DNA of 41,354 nucleotides from Paraburkholderia tagetis (lineage in GTDB: Bacteria; Pseudomonadota; Gammaproteobacteria; Burkholderiales; Burkholderiaceae), in the NCBI RefSeq assembly GCF_022213065.1, contig NZ_JAKLJA010000050.1, positions 1-41,354 of the forward strand. The letters run 5' to 3'. Shown piece after piece: positions 18,493 to 26,709 of the stretch. The notes under the pieces are model-generated. The model worked only from the letters and a program-made list of their open reading frames with translations, was not told the DNA's origin and ran no database searches. A program made the position numbers and the translations under genes. Position 1 is the first letter of the stretch. Every line of letters begins with the position of its first letter.

Positions 18493-18775
18493 TCAGGATG
18501 ATACCGGGCCTGTCTCGAAACCGGCCTCATGTGTCGGCGCGGAATAGTCGCTGGCTGGAAGGGCATCTTTGATATCACCGCCCCCGGCGGAGAGTCCAAC
18601 AAGCTTGAAAATTCCGGCAGCATTGCCTACGTTGGTAAACCCAAGCCGGTGCAATGCCGGCACGCAGTACCGCGAATGCGCCTTTTTGTCGCTTTGACCG
18701 CCCGCTAGGTCAGGCCCCCATTTTATGAGAGGGTACGGTGGGGGCAGGCGATGAAACTGGTCTGGCTGCGAGCGA
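18493..18775 (-). pseudogene. Possible frameshifted small ORF upstream of hsdM
   Basis: On the minus strand a frame starting MSKNSLAARPVSS runs to a stop inside a GGGGG run near 18715. The neighbouring frame continues from there as GPDLAGGQSDKKAHSRY to a stop at 18493, through FTNVGNAAGIFKLVGLSA. Removing one G joins them into one ~90-residue ORF. The second half has protein-like composition but no start codon of its own. I do not recognise it. It may be a decayed gene or two chance frames. Confidence 0.25.
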
Positions 18776-18801
18776 ATTCTTCGACATGGGGTGTCGGTCG
18801 C

Positions 18802-19092
18802 CTAACCCTTCGAATCCTGTCCCTGATTAAAGGAAGGCAGCGTCACTTTCTCCACGCCCATGGCACAGAGGCAGGCAATCAGGAAGGCCGCCGAGAATCG
18901 CTTACGATTGATTTTGCGGTTTACCTGGTCGGGCGACTCGTAGACGCCCAGCTTCTCGAGCATTCGCGAAAGCTGTTTGTAACGGATGCCGCGCCGCTGC
19001 ATCTCTTCCTCTATCAGACCCTTCGCTTCTTCTTCCCACTGCCCGTGCGGCTCAGCTGGCAGCCGGCCACGCTCATGCGGCAGTCCTTCCAT
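18802..19092 (-). CDS. DUF6471-like small protein, divergent from tnsA
   Basis: This 96-residue protein starts at ATG 19092 with GAGGGGG upstream. The pattern EEEMQRRGIRYKQLSRMLEKLG, then NRKINRKRFSAAFLIACLCAMG, matches the DUF6471 layout: a short helical domain reminiscent of a helix-turn-helix. Such a protein could act as a small DNA-binding regulator (inference). It is divergent from tnsA and the two share a 248-bp promoter region that contains an 18-bp perfect palindrome, so it is a candidate regulator of the transposition operon. No membrane segment is visible. Confidence 0.7.
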   Translation of the reverse strand: MEGLPHERGRLPAEPHGQWEEEAKGLIEEEMQRRGIRYKQLSRMLEKLGVYESPDQVNRKINRKRFSAAFLIACLCAMGVEKVTLPSFNQGQDSKG

Positions 19093-19156
19093 CGTTCCCC
19101 CTCGACCTTGTTTGAGCTTCTGCCTTTCTGGCGCCGGGATTCTCTCACGGGTATTT

Positions 19157-19174
19157 TCGGTCGTATACGACCGA
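19157..19174. promoter_or_regulatory. 18-bp perfect palindrome, candidate operator
   Basis: The sequence TCGGTCGTATACGACCGA is its own reverse complement. It lies 65 bp upstream of the DUF6471 gene and 166 bp upstream of tnsA, in the divergent control region. A perfect palindrome of this length suits a dimeric regulator. The DUF6471 protein or a Tns protein are the natural candidates. Confidence 0.6.
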
Positions 19175-19318
19175 CGATAAGTGCCCCGCCCTACACGTCC
19201 TCAGCAAGCCAATTTTTTGCGAGGACAGAATGCTAACAACAACTTTACAAACCGGTGTGCCGGCCCGACGGGCCGCCATTGCACGCTGGTCGACCGGCCA
19301 GAAGTGCAGCCGGATGCA

Positions 19319-19373
19319 GACTACGGACGGAGGCGCGAAATGAGAAGCGCACCGTTTTACGGCGTCCGTAGTC
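19319..19373 (+). promoter_or_regulatory. Inverted repeat enclosing the tnsA start
   Basis: An 11-bp perfect inverted repeat, GACTACGGACG (19319-19329) and CGTCCGTAGTC (19363-19373), brackets the start codon of tnsA at 19340. The GGAG ribosome binding site begins at the end of the first arm. In mRNA this would place the start region in a 33-base loop or, as DNA, offer a dimer site. It could hold transposase expression down. Confidence 0.5.
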
Positions 19374-20110
19374 GGCGGAGTGCTGCCAACCCGGGCGTCC
19401 GACTCACTGCCCGTACGTATGGCAAAGCCCGCATCGGTACCTACGCCGAAAAGGCCGCCGGCCACATCACGGTCGACTCTGACGCGGAGCGCATCGTAGC
19501 GCATCTGCTGTCCATCGACCCACGCGTGCGCTCTTTCAGGCAGCAACCGTTCACCGTCGACCTGGTCTTGGAGCGGCTGCTGTTCACGCGTGAGGAACTG
19601 TCAGAAGCTCGCAAAGCGCGCGGTGGTCGTGCAGGCGAGGCGGAGTACACACCCGACTTCGCCACTGTTCAGGCCGATGGCCTGCAGCGCGCATACGAGG
19701 TCAAGCTCGAAGGATTCGAGGGTGATGGTCGGTACTGGGCCAAGGTTGAGCGGGCTCGGGACATCATGGAAGCGTACTGTCATCCGCTATCCACGGTGGT
19801 CGTTCCCGCCGATGAACGGCACCCGGTCCTCGTCAACGCGCAACTGCTGAAGCCGGGGATATTGCGTGCGCGCGAATACGTGACACCGGACATCATCGAC
19901 CGGGTCGCGAGCTATTGTGAATCGGGCCCGGTACTGCAGCGCGCGCTGTGCACCGACCTCCAGATTCCGACGGGCCTGATTCCTCCACTATTGGCGACCG
20001 GCGTGCTGCAGGCGGACCTCGCGCATCAGCACATCTGCTCGACTCTGCAACTGTCGGCCGCATATGGTGACCTGAGCCACCTCTGCCTGATTGAGGAGCT
20101 GCAGCCATGA
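19340..20110 (+). CDS. tnsA: Tn7-like transposase endonuclease subunit TnsA
   Basis: This 256-residue protein cuts the 5' ends of the transposon in Tn7-type cut-and-paste transposition. The ATG at 19340 is chosen because it has GGAG upstream and the family-like start; the frame is open 53 codons further back. The restriction-enzyme-like triad is visible as Glu50 (SDAERIV), Asp106 (YTPDFATV) and Lys122 (YEVKLE), matching the E/D/K layout of TnsA. Its C-terminal helical part should contact TnsC. The stop codon overlaps the tnsB start (ATGA). The presence of TnsA separates this module from the Tn5053/Tn402 type, which lacks it. Confidence 0.88.
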   Translation: MRSAPFYGVRSRRSAANPGVRLTARTYGKARIGTYAEKAAGHITVDSDAERIVAHLLSIDPRVRSFRQQPFTVDLVLERLLFTREELSEARKARGGRAGEAEYTPDFATVQADGLQRAYEVKLEGFEGDGRYWAKVERARDIMEAYCHPLSTVVVPADERHPVLVNAQLLKPGILRAREYVTPDIIDRVASYCESGPVLQRALCTDLQIPTGLIPPLLATGVLQADLAHQHICSTLQLSAAYGDLSHLCLIEELQP

Positions 20111-22140
20111 TGTCCGACCTGCGTACCGGAGACAAGCTGGCGCCCCCCGGTAAGCCGGACAGCTACTTCGAGGTGCTCGATAGTCGTTTGCATGCCGGCT
20201 CAATCCAAATCTTCGACGCAGAGAAATGTGAGTCCCGGTATGTTGATGAGTCACGCATACGAGTCGCGATTTCGGACGGTAGCCTGGTCCTGCATCGAAA
20301 AGGGATGCCGCGCGTCAGCATCGCCGCTCAATACGACAACACTGCACTGCACGACCAGGTCCGTGTGCTGAACTATGCTCTGCGGCGGATTGACGAAATC
20401 CGCGAACAACGGGGCATTTCGTTTGACGCAGCCATTCCTCTCGCCCGCGACGCCTACGGAAAAGAGCGAGTGGGGCAGCTACTGGTCCGTCCGTTTCCCT
20501 CGCGCGCGACCCTGTACCGGGCTCACAGGAATCAACGGCTCGGTCTTCCGGTCCTCAGAGGTGACAGGAATAAAGGCAATTCGACCGCCAGGTATTCAAA
20601 GGAGCTTTTCGAATTCGTCGATGACGTCATCGAGAGCGAATACCTGGTCACCGAATCGAAGTGGACCATTCTCGACACGACGAAATATATCGACCGTGAG
20701 GCTCGACGTCGCGGACTGCATGTGGCGAAGCACACTATTAGCCGCAAGTTTGTATGCGCGAGGATTCGTCACCTGACCGCTGATGCCGAATACGACCGGA
20801 TGGACCCGCTCGACCGAGTCGCGGGCAAGTCATACGCGAAAAAGCGAATTCGGGCGGCGCTCCCATTCGCCCGAATCGAGCAGGACGCCCTGCACCTGCC
20901 ATTCGTCGTGCGCACAGCCGATGGCACTGCCCGGACCGTCTATCTGGTACTGGCCATTGATGTCTGTACCGGATATCCCGTGGGATGGCATCTCGTCATC
21001 GGTTCGCCACGGGAGATGGATTCTCTGTTGTGCCTCGAAATGTATTTGACGCCCGCCAAGGGAGCCCGTTTCGCGGAGCTTGGCATTCTTCACGCGCTGA
21101 ACATTTTTGGCACGCCCGCACAAGTGATTTTTGATAACGGCCCGGAGACAAAGGGAGGACGAATCTTCCGCCTCGAGCGGCTAGGAATGGACGTCAAGCA
21201 CTGCAAAGCAAAAGAAGCTCAAGGCAAGCCATTCATCGAACGTCTGAACAGGTCGCTCAAGGAGGCACTTCAGCGTCTCCCGGGATGCACGCGCTTCGAG
21301 GGAAAGGATGGCGTGCGCGACCCGGAGGCGCTGGGCGACGAGTTGATGACCGTCGAAGCACTCGAGAAGTGGATTGTCAGGTGGCTCTATGAGGACTGGG
21401 TCAACAGCCCGCTCGAGCGGCTACGTTGGGACGAACTGCTGGTCGACTCGGTCAAGGGCAAGACGCCGCATGAACGCCTGACTTACCAGACCGAAGAAAT
21501 GGGACAACCCATCACCATGCCGCCGCCGCGTCATGAATGGATGGCGGCACTCTTCGAGCACGAGGTGTGCACGTTGAACGCCCATACGGGTATCACCCTT
21601 AAACATGGATTCAGGTACAAGGGCGAAGCCATTTCGTACCTGCTGGCCAAGTATGGCGACCATGCGGAACTTCATGTGGTCTACAACCCTGACGATTTCC
21701 GCCAGGCGTATGTGTACGAGGGAAGTGACCTTCCGCTCGTCACGTTAACGCACGAACACGTGCGACCGGACACACCGGCCTGGACCTTCGCGGAAGCTAA
21801 GGCCCGAATCGATACAGGCATGAAAAACTGGACGGCTCCGGACGCGAAAGTCCAATTCGAGCGCGACATGGACGAGGCGGTCACCGGAAACGGAAAAGCC
21901 AGCAAGCGCAAGACCCGCGGTAAGCGCGAAGAAGACAAAGAAACGGTGCGTCGCGCCAGAGATGGCCTGGCAATTCAGCGCGCCATCGACCGGCCGCTTT
22001 CGGCGGCAGCGCCGTTCGCGCCCGCACCTTCACCTAATCCGTCGGTGCCGACGGTAGACATTGAGCCCGACGTCATCTCATACGACGACGCGCCCGTATG
22101 GAACATCGTGGATAGAAACACTGGAGAAAGCCTGCTGTGA
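20107..22140 (+). CDS. tnsB: Tn7-like DDE transposase TnsB
   Basis: This 677-residue transposase carries out 3'-end cleavage and strand transfer. The catalytic triad is Asp260 (EQDALHLPF), Asp343 (VIFDNGPE) and Glu378 (GKPFIERLN), a DD(35)E spacing as in the TnsB/TniA/MuA group. N-terminal helix-turn-helix regions that should bind the element ends precede the core. A Mu-type C-terminal beta-barrel and a disordered charged tail (RKTRGKREEDKE) that likely contacts TnsC follow it. The start overlaps tnsA and the stop overlaps the GTG of tnsC. No damage is visible. Confidence 0.92.
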   Translation: MMSDLRTGDKLAPPGKPDSYFEVLDSRLHAGSIQIFDAEKCESRYVDESRIRVAISDGSLVLHRKGMPRVSIAAQYDNTALHDQVRVLNYALRRIDEIREQRGISFDAAIPLARDAYGKERVGQLLVRPFPSRATLYRAHRNQRLGLPVLRGDRNKGNSTARYSKELFEFVDDVIESEYLVTESKWTILDTTKYIDREARRRGLHVAKHTISRKFVCARIRHLTADAEYDRMDPLDRVAGKSYAKKRIRAALPFARIEQDALHLPFVVRTADGTARTVYLVLAIDVCTGYPVGWHLVIGSPREMDSLLCLEMYLTPAKGARFAELGILHALNIFGTPAQVIFDNGPETKGGRIFRLERLGMDVKHCKAKEAQGKPFIERLNRSLKEALQRLPGCTRFEGKDGVRDPEALGDELMTVEALEKWIVRWLYEDWVNSPLERLRWDELLVDSVKGKTPHERLTYQTEEMGQPITMPPPRHEWMAALFEHEVCTLNAHTGITLKHGFRYKGEAISYLLAKYGDHAELHVVYNPDDFRQAYVYEGSDLPLVTLTHEHVRPDTPAWTFAEAKARIDTGMKNWTAPDAKVQFERDMDEAVTGNGKASKRKTRGKREEDKETVRRARDGLAIQRAIDRPLSAAAPFAPAPSPNPSVPTVDIEPDVISYDDAPVWNIVDRNTGESLL

Positions 22141-23120
22141 CACCAGCCCAACAACTACGCATGAAAATCGAGCGCTGCGAACTTCCGCACCCGGTATTCG
22201 AGGAGCACCTCACTGCACTCAAACGGCGCATCGATGACGCTCTGGCTGGCTTTGCCCCCAAAGTCGTTCGTGTGCCTGGCCCGAGTCGGGTGGGCAAATC
22301 TTCGCTTATCGCAAAGCTGTCACGTGACTACCCTGAAACCCACAACGAAGGACGGCGCCATGTCCCCGTGCTGGCTGTGAGGGTGCCCCACTCGGCAACG
22401 GTCAAACTGCTTCCCAAAAGTGTACTGCGTGCGCTGGGCATTCAGGTTCGTGGCGGCATGACAGAGAGCGCGATGTTCGACCTGATGGTGGAGCAGCTTC
22501 GCCTCGCCGGCACGCGTGTCGTCATTTTCGATGAGATATCGCACCTCGTCGATGAAGGGTCACGCGTGCCTCCGCGCGCAGCCAGCGACTGGCTCAAGAC
22601 CCTAACAGACACGCCCGGGATGACGCTGATTCTCTTCGGCATTCCGCGTCTTGAGCGACTTTTTTCGGCTAATGAACAGCTGCGCAATCGGGCTTGTCCT
22701 CCACGCAATTTCCTGCCGTACGACGCCAGCGATACCGGGCAGATGACGGCATACGACGCGTGTGTCATGAACTACGCACGAATGTTCGCCGCAGCTGGTT
22801 ACCCCATTGACGTGCGGCCTCGTGTGCTGACGCAACAAAGCTATCTGCTTACCGGCGGCCTCATAGGCGTGCTGGCTGACTTCATGCGCGAGCTGGCGAG
22901 CTTGATGGCGGACGAAGCACCGCGCGCCATTACATACGCTGACTGTCAAAAGGTGCTTGAAGAAGTCAACCACGCGGGGTCGCCGCACAGACTGGCCTTC
23001 CAGGATTCGGCTATCGAAGATGCGGGCGTGGAACCAGCGGCACTGAAACAGGCATACGTTCATGTCCTGACCAGTAATGCAGCATCCGTTCCAGTTCGTA
23101 AAAAATCAGGAGTTAAATAA
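22137..23120 (+). CDS. tnsC: Tn7-like AAA+ regulator TnsC
   Basis: This 327-residue ATPase links target selection to the transposase. Walker A is GPSRVGKSSL with Lys54, and Walker B is RVVIFDEISHLVD with Asp at about residue 132. A sensor-like segment, LILFGIPRLERL, follows. The size and motifs fit the short TnsC/TniB group. The start is a GTG overlapping the tnsB stop (GTGA), and its TAA overlaps the ATG of tniQ (TAATG). All four genes should be one transcript. The active form is expected to be an ATP-dependent filament on DNA (family knowledge). Confidence 0.9.
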   Translation: MTPAQQLRMKIERCELPHPVFEEHLTALKRRIDDALAGFAPKVVRVPGPSRVGKSSLIAKLSRDYPETHNEGRRHVPVLAVRVPHSATVKLLPKSVLRALGIQVRGGMTESAMFDLMVEQLRLAGTRVVIFDEISHLVDEGSRVPPRAASDWLKTLTDTPGMTLILFGIPRLERLFSANEQLRNRACPPRNFLPYDASDTGQMTAYDACVMNYARMFAAAGYPIDVRPRVLTQQSYLLTGGLIGVLADFMRELASLMADEAPRAITYADCQKVLEEVNHAGSPHRLAFQDSAIEDAGVEPAALKQAYVHVLTSNAASVPVRKKSGVK

Positions 23121-24967
23121 TGAGCCTCGTTGTTACATACGCACCCAGGGACGACGAGTCCGGGATGGGCTACTACCGACGCCTCGCTGCAGACAACGCC
23201 CTTTTCCACTGGCGTGACCTCGCTAGTACGGCGGGCGTCGAGCGGAATCGCCGTTCCTTGCTCACACGCACGGACGAAATGGCCCGTAACCTCGGCCTGG
23301 ACCCGGCATGGACCGAAATTGCCGGACAGCAGGAAAACCTCTGCCGGGACTGGGGACGTCTGCACCGTGTTCAATCTGATGCTGTGTGTCCGGCGTGTCT
23401 GGCCGAGTCGCCTTACCTGCGACGCCACTGGGAACACGTCTATGTGACGGCATGTCCACAACATCGAATCCTGTTAGTCGACCAGTGCAACGCATGCGGG
23501 AAGCACCTGTCGCCGGAGCGGCTCTACATTGGACTGTGCTCGTGCGGTCATGACCTGAGCAGCCTGCCACGTGTGCCGGCGACACGGGCACAGCAGTGGT
23601 TGTCGGCGCTGATTGCGAGCAACGGTCGGCAGTCTGGCAGCATGAAACCGCTGCTCCACGGCGTCGACATCAATGTGCTGGTAAAGGTCATCCGCACGCT
23701 CCGGCAGCATGCGGACCCGACGCGCCCCGGGTTGCCGCGCGGCGCCGCATTGCCGAAGTTCGTCACCGAAGCGGTCGAACTTCTCTCGCCGCTCGAAGCC
23801 TTGCTCGCCGACTGGCCAACGGGCTTCCGGAATCACGTCGAGCAGCGCATTGCCGCCGGTCGCAAAGATGCCCGCACGCTGAACACGTTGCTCGGCGACT
23901 GGTACATCAGTCTGCGCAAGCTCTGCCTCGGCACTGCGCTCGAACCTCTGCTTCAAATTGTCATCGATGTCGCCGCGCAGAAGTCCGATTGTGTTCTGGG
24001 CATGGATTCGGCCAAAGACATGGCCGAAGATGCGACGGGATACATGCGCGCGCCAGCTGCTGCGAAGGCTATCGGCGTTAGCGTTTCACGTTTGCGTGAC
24101 TCGATAGACGCTGGCGAGTGCAAGCACCGCGCGCGACGCACTGGCACCCGCGGCCAGCTGTTCGAAATTCCGTGCGCTGAGGTTGAGCGCATACAGCGGC
24201 AACGCGCCGGGTGGATTTCCGACAACGATGCCAGTGAACTGGCGGGCGTGCCACCCATCGTGCTCGAACGCATGAAAACCGGCGGCGTGGTCCAGTCAGA
24301 CAAGCGCTGGCGCGAAGACCTGATGAAAGGCGGTCCGGTCGAACGTCAATCCGTCCTGGATTTGTATGAGCGTGTGGGCCGATGGGCGCAGCCTATTGCG
24401 GTGGCCGACGATGCGACACTCACATGGGCGCACCTGACCAGCCGGCGAATGGGTGACAGAAGGGCTATCGAGTCGCTGATGCAAGCCATCGCAAATGGCA
24501 ACGTGAAAGCCGTCGCGCGTGGCCAGACGCTGGGCGAGATGACATTCCTGCGGACAGACGTGTCGCCGTATTTCGGCACACCGCTGCTCGAGGCTGGCAT
24601 GTCGATTCAGCAACTGGCCAAAGCGACGGGATGGAAATGGGAGTCTATCTCACACTGGGTAGACGAAGGACTGCTGGCGTCGGAGCTGATTCAAAGACGT
24701 GGTCAGACTTGCCGGGTCGTGCTGCCGCACCAATTGGTGGAGTTCCGGCAAGCCTATGTTCCGCTGGCCGACCTCGCCCGTGCCATGGGTACGAAGTCGT
24801 CGGCACTCTCCCGCTTGCTGCACAGCGTCGAACTGGTCGGCGCGAAACGGCTTCCTGATGGGGCCGTGCGGGGAGGTCTGATTCGTATCGCCGACCTCGG
24901 CCGGCTGGCAGTTATCGGTGCGAGAGAAGGTTACGACCTTTTTGTGCCCGCATCGTCGACGCCATGA
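23120..24967 (+). CDS. tniQ: TniQ/TnsD-family target-site selection protein
   Basis: This 615-residue protein starts at ATG 23120 with AGGAG upstream. The N-terminal TniQ domain is clear, with DAVCPACLAESPYLRRHW, then CPQHRILLVDQCNACGKHL, then GLCSCGHDLS, i.e. paired zinc-binding cysteines and a His. The longer C-terminal half has several helix-turn-helix-like units (AAAKAIGVSVSRLRDSI, MSIQQLAKATGWKWESI), consistent with recognition of a specific DNA site. It is longer than the ~400-residue TniQ proteins and closer to TnsD in size. It would recruit TnsC to the target. It is the last gene of the tns operon. Confidence 0.88.
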   Translation: MSLVVTYAPRDDESGMGYYRRLAADNALFHWRDLASTAGVERNRRSLLTRTDEMARNLGLDPAWTEIAGQQENLCRDWGRLHRVQSDAVCPACLAESPYLRRHWEHVYVTACPQHRILLVDQCNACGKHLSPERLYIGLCSCGHDLSSLPRVPATRAQQWLSALIASNGRQSGSMKPLLHGVDINVLVKVIRTLRQHADPTRPGLPRGAALPKFVTEAVELLSPLEALLADWPTGFRNHVEQRIAAGRKDARTLNTLLGDWYISLRKLCLGTALEPLLQIVIDVAAQKSDCVLGMDSAKDMAEDATGYMRAPAAAKAIGVSVSRLRDSIDAGECKHRARRTGTRGQLFEIPCAEVERIQRQRAGWISDNDASELAGVPPIVLERMKTGGVVQSDKRWREDLMKGGPVERQSVLDLYERVGRWAQPIAVADDATLTWAHLTSRRMGDRRAIESLMQAIANGNVKAVARGQTLGEMTFLRTDVSPYFGTPLLEAGMSIQQLAKATGWKWESISHWVDEGLLASELIQRRGQTCRVVLPHQLVEFRQAYVPLADLARAMGTKSSALSRLLHSVELVGAKRLPDGAVRGGLIRIADLGRLAVIGAREGYDLFVPASSTP

Positions 24968-25113
24968 ACCAGCGAGCGACACGTCGAAAGACCGGCATGT
25001 CCCGACCGGCGAATCGTGCGCCTGTAGGGACGAGGTCGGGCCCGCACGGAGTGCCGCCAGGTCTCTCGGGCTAAACCAAACGTACGGCTCTCTACCACCA
25101 CCAGGAGACTGCG

Positions 25114-25449
25114 ATGCCCATCTGGAAACCGCGCCCTACATCCGAAATGCCACGGATTCCGTTGTCTCGATGGCGCATATTCGAGACCGAGGATGGGAGT
25201 CGTCATTTTGTTGGCGTGGACATGTTCGACTGGTCCGGTCGCGTCAGTTCCCAGATAGTCGCATTCGACCGCGTCGCGTTGCAGGGTACGACAGAGACGG
25301 GTCGCATTTATGAGCTGGTCGGCAGGAAAGGCTCTTCGTTGAATGTCGAATACGTCTGGATAAGGTGGTGCGAAATATACGAGGTGGCGTCCTACACGGA
25401 CGTCACCGACCGTCTGCTTGAGGGAGAAGATGATGACGACGCCACGTGA
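25114..25449 (+). CDS. Conserved-looking hypothetical protein (111 aa)
   Basis: ATG 25114 is preceded by CAGGAGAC. The protein begins with WKPRPTSEMPRIPLSRWRIFE and has a beta-rich middle (HFVGVDMFDWSG, then RIYELVGRKG). The C-terminus is acidic (EGEDDDDAT). I do not recognise a family. It has no signal or membrane segment. It starts a run of four small genes in the same direction after tniQ, with short spacings or overlaps. The run is probably an operon of island cargo. Confidence 0.55.
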   Translation: MPIWKPRPTSEMPRIPLSRWRIFETEDGSRHFVGVDMFDWSGRVSSQIVAFDRVALQGTTETGRIYELVGRKGSSLNVEYVWIRWCEIYEVASYTDVTDRLLEGEDDDDAT

Positions 25450-25747
25450 GCGCACGAAAGCCATTACTGATACCCGCGAACTATTACAGATGCTCGCCCG
25501 TGCTGACGAAATAACCATCGGCGGTCTTGTCCAGACGGTGGCGCTCGGCCTGCTCAGGCACTATCCGCTCGACAACGACCTGGACGTGTCGAGCGCTGCG
25601 TTACCCGAAATTTGGGCCGCACCTGAACACCGGCAATCGGGCTCTACCGCGGCCCCGCAGTGTCAAGGAAACGCCCCTGGTGAGAACAACGCTGGTGAAG
25701 TTCGCAGTCGAGGAGAAGATGATGGCTGCAAGGCATACGGTTCCTGA
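25433..25747 (+). CDS. BPSL0761-like small protein
   Basis: This is a 104-residue protein. The start TTPRERTKAITDTRELLQML, followed by LRHYPLDNDL, matches the layout of the BPSL0761 family, common in Burkholderia (recalled, unverified). Two ATG codons, 25430 and 25433, follow GGGAGAAG; the second has better spacing. It overlaps the end of the preceding gene by 17 bases. The region after residue ~65 is low in structure and may be non-conserved. Its own 3' end overlaps the start of the next gene. The function is unknown. Confidence 0.55.
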   Translation: MTTPRERTKAITDTRELLQMLARADEITIGGLVQTVALGLLRHYPLDNDLDVSSAALPEIWAAPEHRQSGSTAAPQCQGNAPGENNAGEVRSRGEDDGCKAYGS

Positions 25748-26099
25748 CGATTTTCCGAGAGCACCGACGCTTGGAGTTGTGTCCGGTGTACAACCTAAGC
25801 TCCTGGTGCGAGAGATGGGCGGGCGGTATCACACCGGCCTTACAGACGAAGAGCTTTGGACGCGTTATGACGTGTGCGAGGACCTTGCCGGTCAACTCGC
25901 GGGATACGCGTCGCGAAAGATGTCTGTGCCAGGCCTGTCGCTGGACGACGCGTTGCAGCGGGTCGAGAAAGGTCTGAAAGCGAAGGTGGACGGCGGCCAG
26001 TGGGATTTTTCTCGCGCAGAGATAGCGTGGACGTTGAATCGCTTGCGTAAGCTGCTCTCGGCAACGCGAAATGAGGTAGGAGACAGTGGGGGTTCGTGA
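25722..26099 (+). CDS. Hypothetical protein (125 aa)
   Basis: The frame is open much further upstream, but ATG 25722 (second of two adjacent ATGs) follows a good GGAG. The upstream part is also the coding sequence of the preceding gene in another frame. The protein has helical regions (DEELWTRYDVCEDLAGQLAGY, then LDDALQRVEKGLKAKV, then EIAWTLNRLRKLL). No named family is recognised. It overlaps its neighbours on both sides, which supports a common transcript. Confidence 0.55.
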   Translation: MAARHTVPDDFPRAPTLGVVSGVQPKLLVREMGGRYHTGLTDEELWTRYDVCEDLAGQLAGYASRKMSVPGLSLDDALQRVEKGLKAKVDGGQWDFSRAEIAWTLNRLRKLLSATRNEVGDSGGS

Positions 26100-26416
26100 C
26101 AATACGCGCCCACCGCAAGTTCTCACGCTATGAGTATGGATTCCGGGACGATTGCCACGAGGGGGTTGTTGTGACTATCGCAGAAGCAGCAGATTACCTG
26201 TTCGTCAGTCGTCCACACGTTCGCAAGCGCCTCGCCGCAGGAAAGCTCACTGAGGTGTTGCCGAGAGACCCAACTGGCCGCATCAATATCGACGTTGTTT
26301 CCGTAGAGTCATACCGGACTGCGAGGGACGCCGCGATGCGCGCCTATCTCGATTCGCAGGCCGGCCGAGGACAGCGACCCGCAGGGACTATGAGAGCGTG
26401 TTACGTCGGTCTGTGA
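26096..26416 (+). CDS. Excisionase/antitoxin-type helix-turn-helix protein
   Basis: The core VTIAEAADYLFVSRPHVRKRLAAGKL is a MerR/excisionase-type winged helix-turn-helix. It is followed by INIDVVSVESYRTARDAAMRAYLDS, a layout seen in small DNA-binding proteins annotated as excisionase-like or as antitoxins. The GTG at 26096 overlaps the stop of the previous gene (GTGA). The GTG at 26171, after GAGGGG, is an alternative start that would give only the core domain (about 81 residues). No toxin partner is obvious next to it. It may regulate the local genes or recombination. Confidence 0.6.
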   Translation: MTIRAHRKFSRYEYGFRDDCHEGVVVTIAEAADYLFVSRPHVRKRLAAGKLTEVLPRDPTGRINIDVVSVESYRTARDAAMRAYLDSQAGRGQRPAGTMRACYVGL

Positions 26417-26467
26417 TTCGGTTACCCGACCGTTTAACCATCGCTCGCCGCTAATGAGGAGGGGAAT

Positions 26468-26671
26468 ATGTCTTCGCAAAACAGTCTGGACCTGGATATT
26501 GCGCTTCGGAAGATTCACGAGCTGGCTATCGCAGACGGCGATTTAGGGTTCGCCTACTGGCACGCAATCGGGCAGCTTTTACGGCGAGCAGGTGATATGC
26601 AAGACGAAATAGATTTCCTCACAAGAGAGCTGGAGCGATGTCGCGCCATCCTTGCTCGAAATTGCGGCTGA
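26468..26671 (+). CDS. Small helical hypothetical protein (67 aa)
   Basis: ATG 26468 follows a strong AGGAGGGG. The protein is helical and amphipathic (ALRKIHELAIADGDLGFAYWHAIG, then LTRELERCRAILARN) with no membrane segment. I do not recognise it. It ends 38 bp before the 3' end of the opposing trfA-like gene. Confidence 0.5.
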   Translation: MSSQNSLDLDIALRKIHELAIADGDLGFAYWHAIGQLLRRAGDMQDEIDFLTRELERCRAILARNCG

Positions 26672-26709
26672 ACTTCGCGAGCACTATCGTTACGTCACCT
26701 ATCAGGAGG

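Noticed and set aside
18780..18840. TTCGAATCCTG-like string resembling a tRNA T-loop (possible att core)
   Set aside because: The flanking bases cannot form the T-stem, and the string is part of the coding end of the DUF6471 gene on the other strand.
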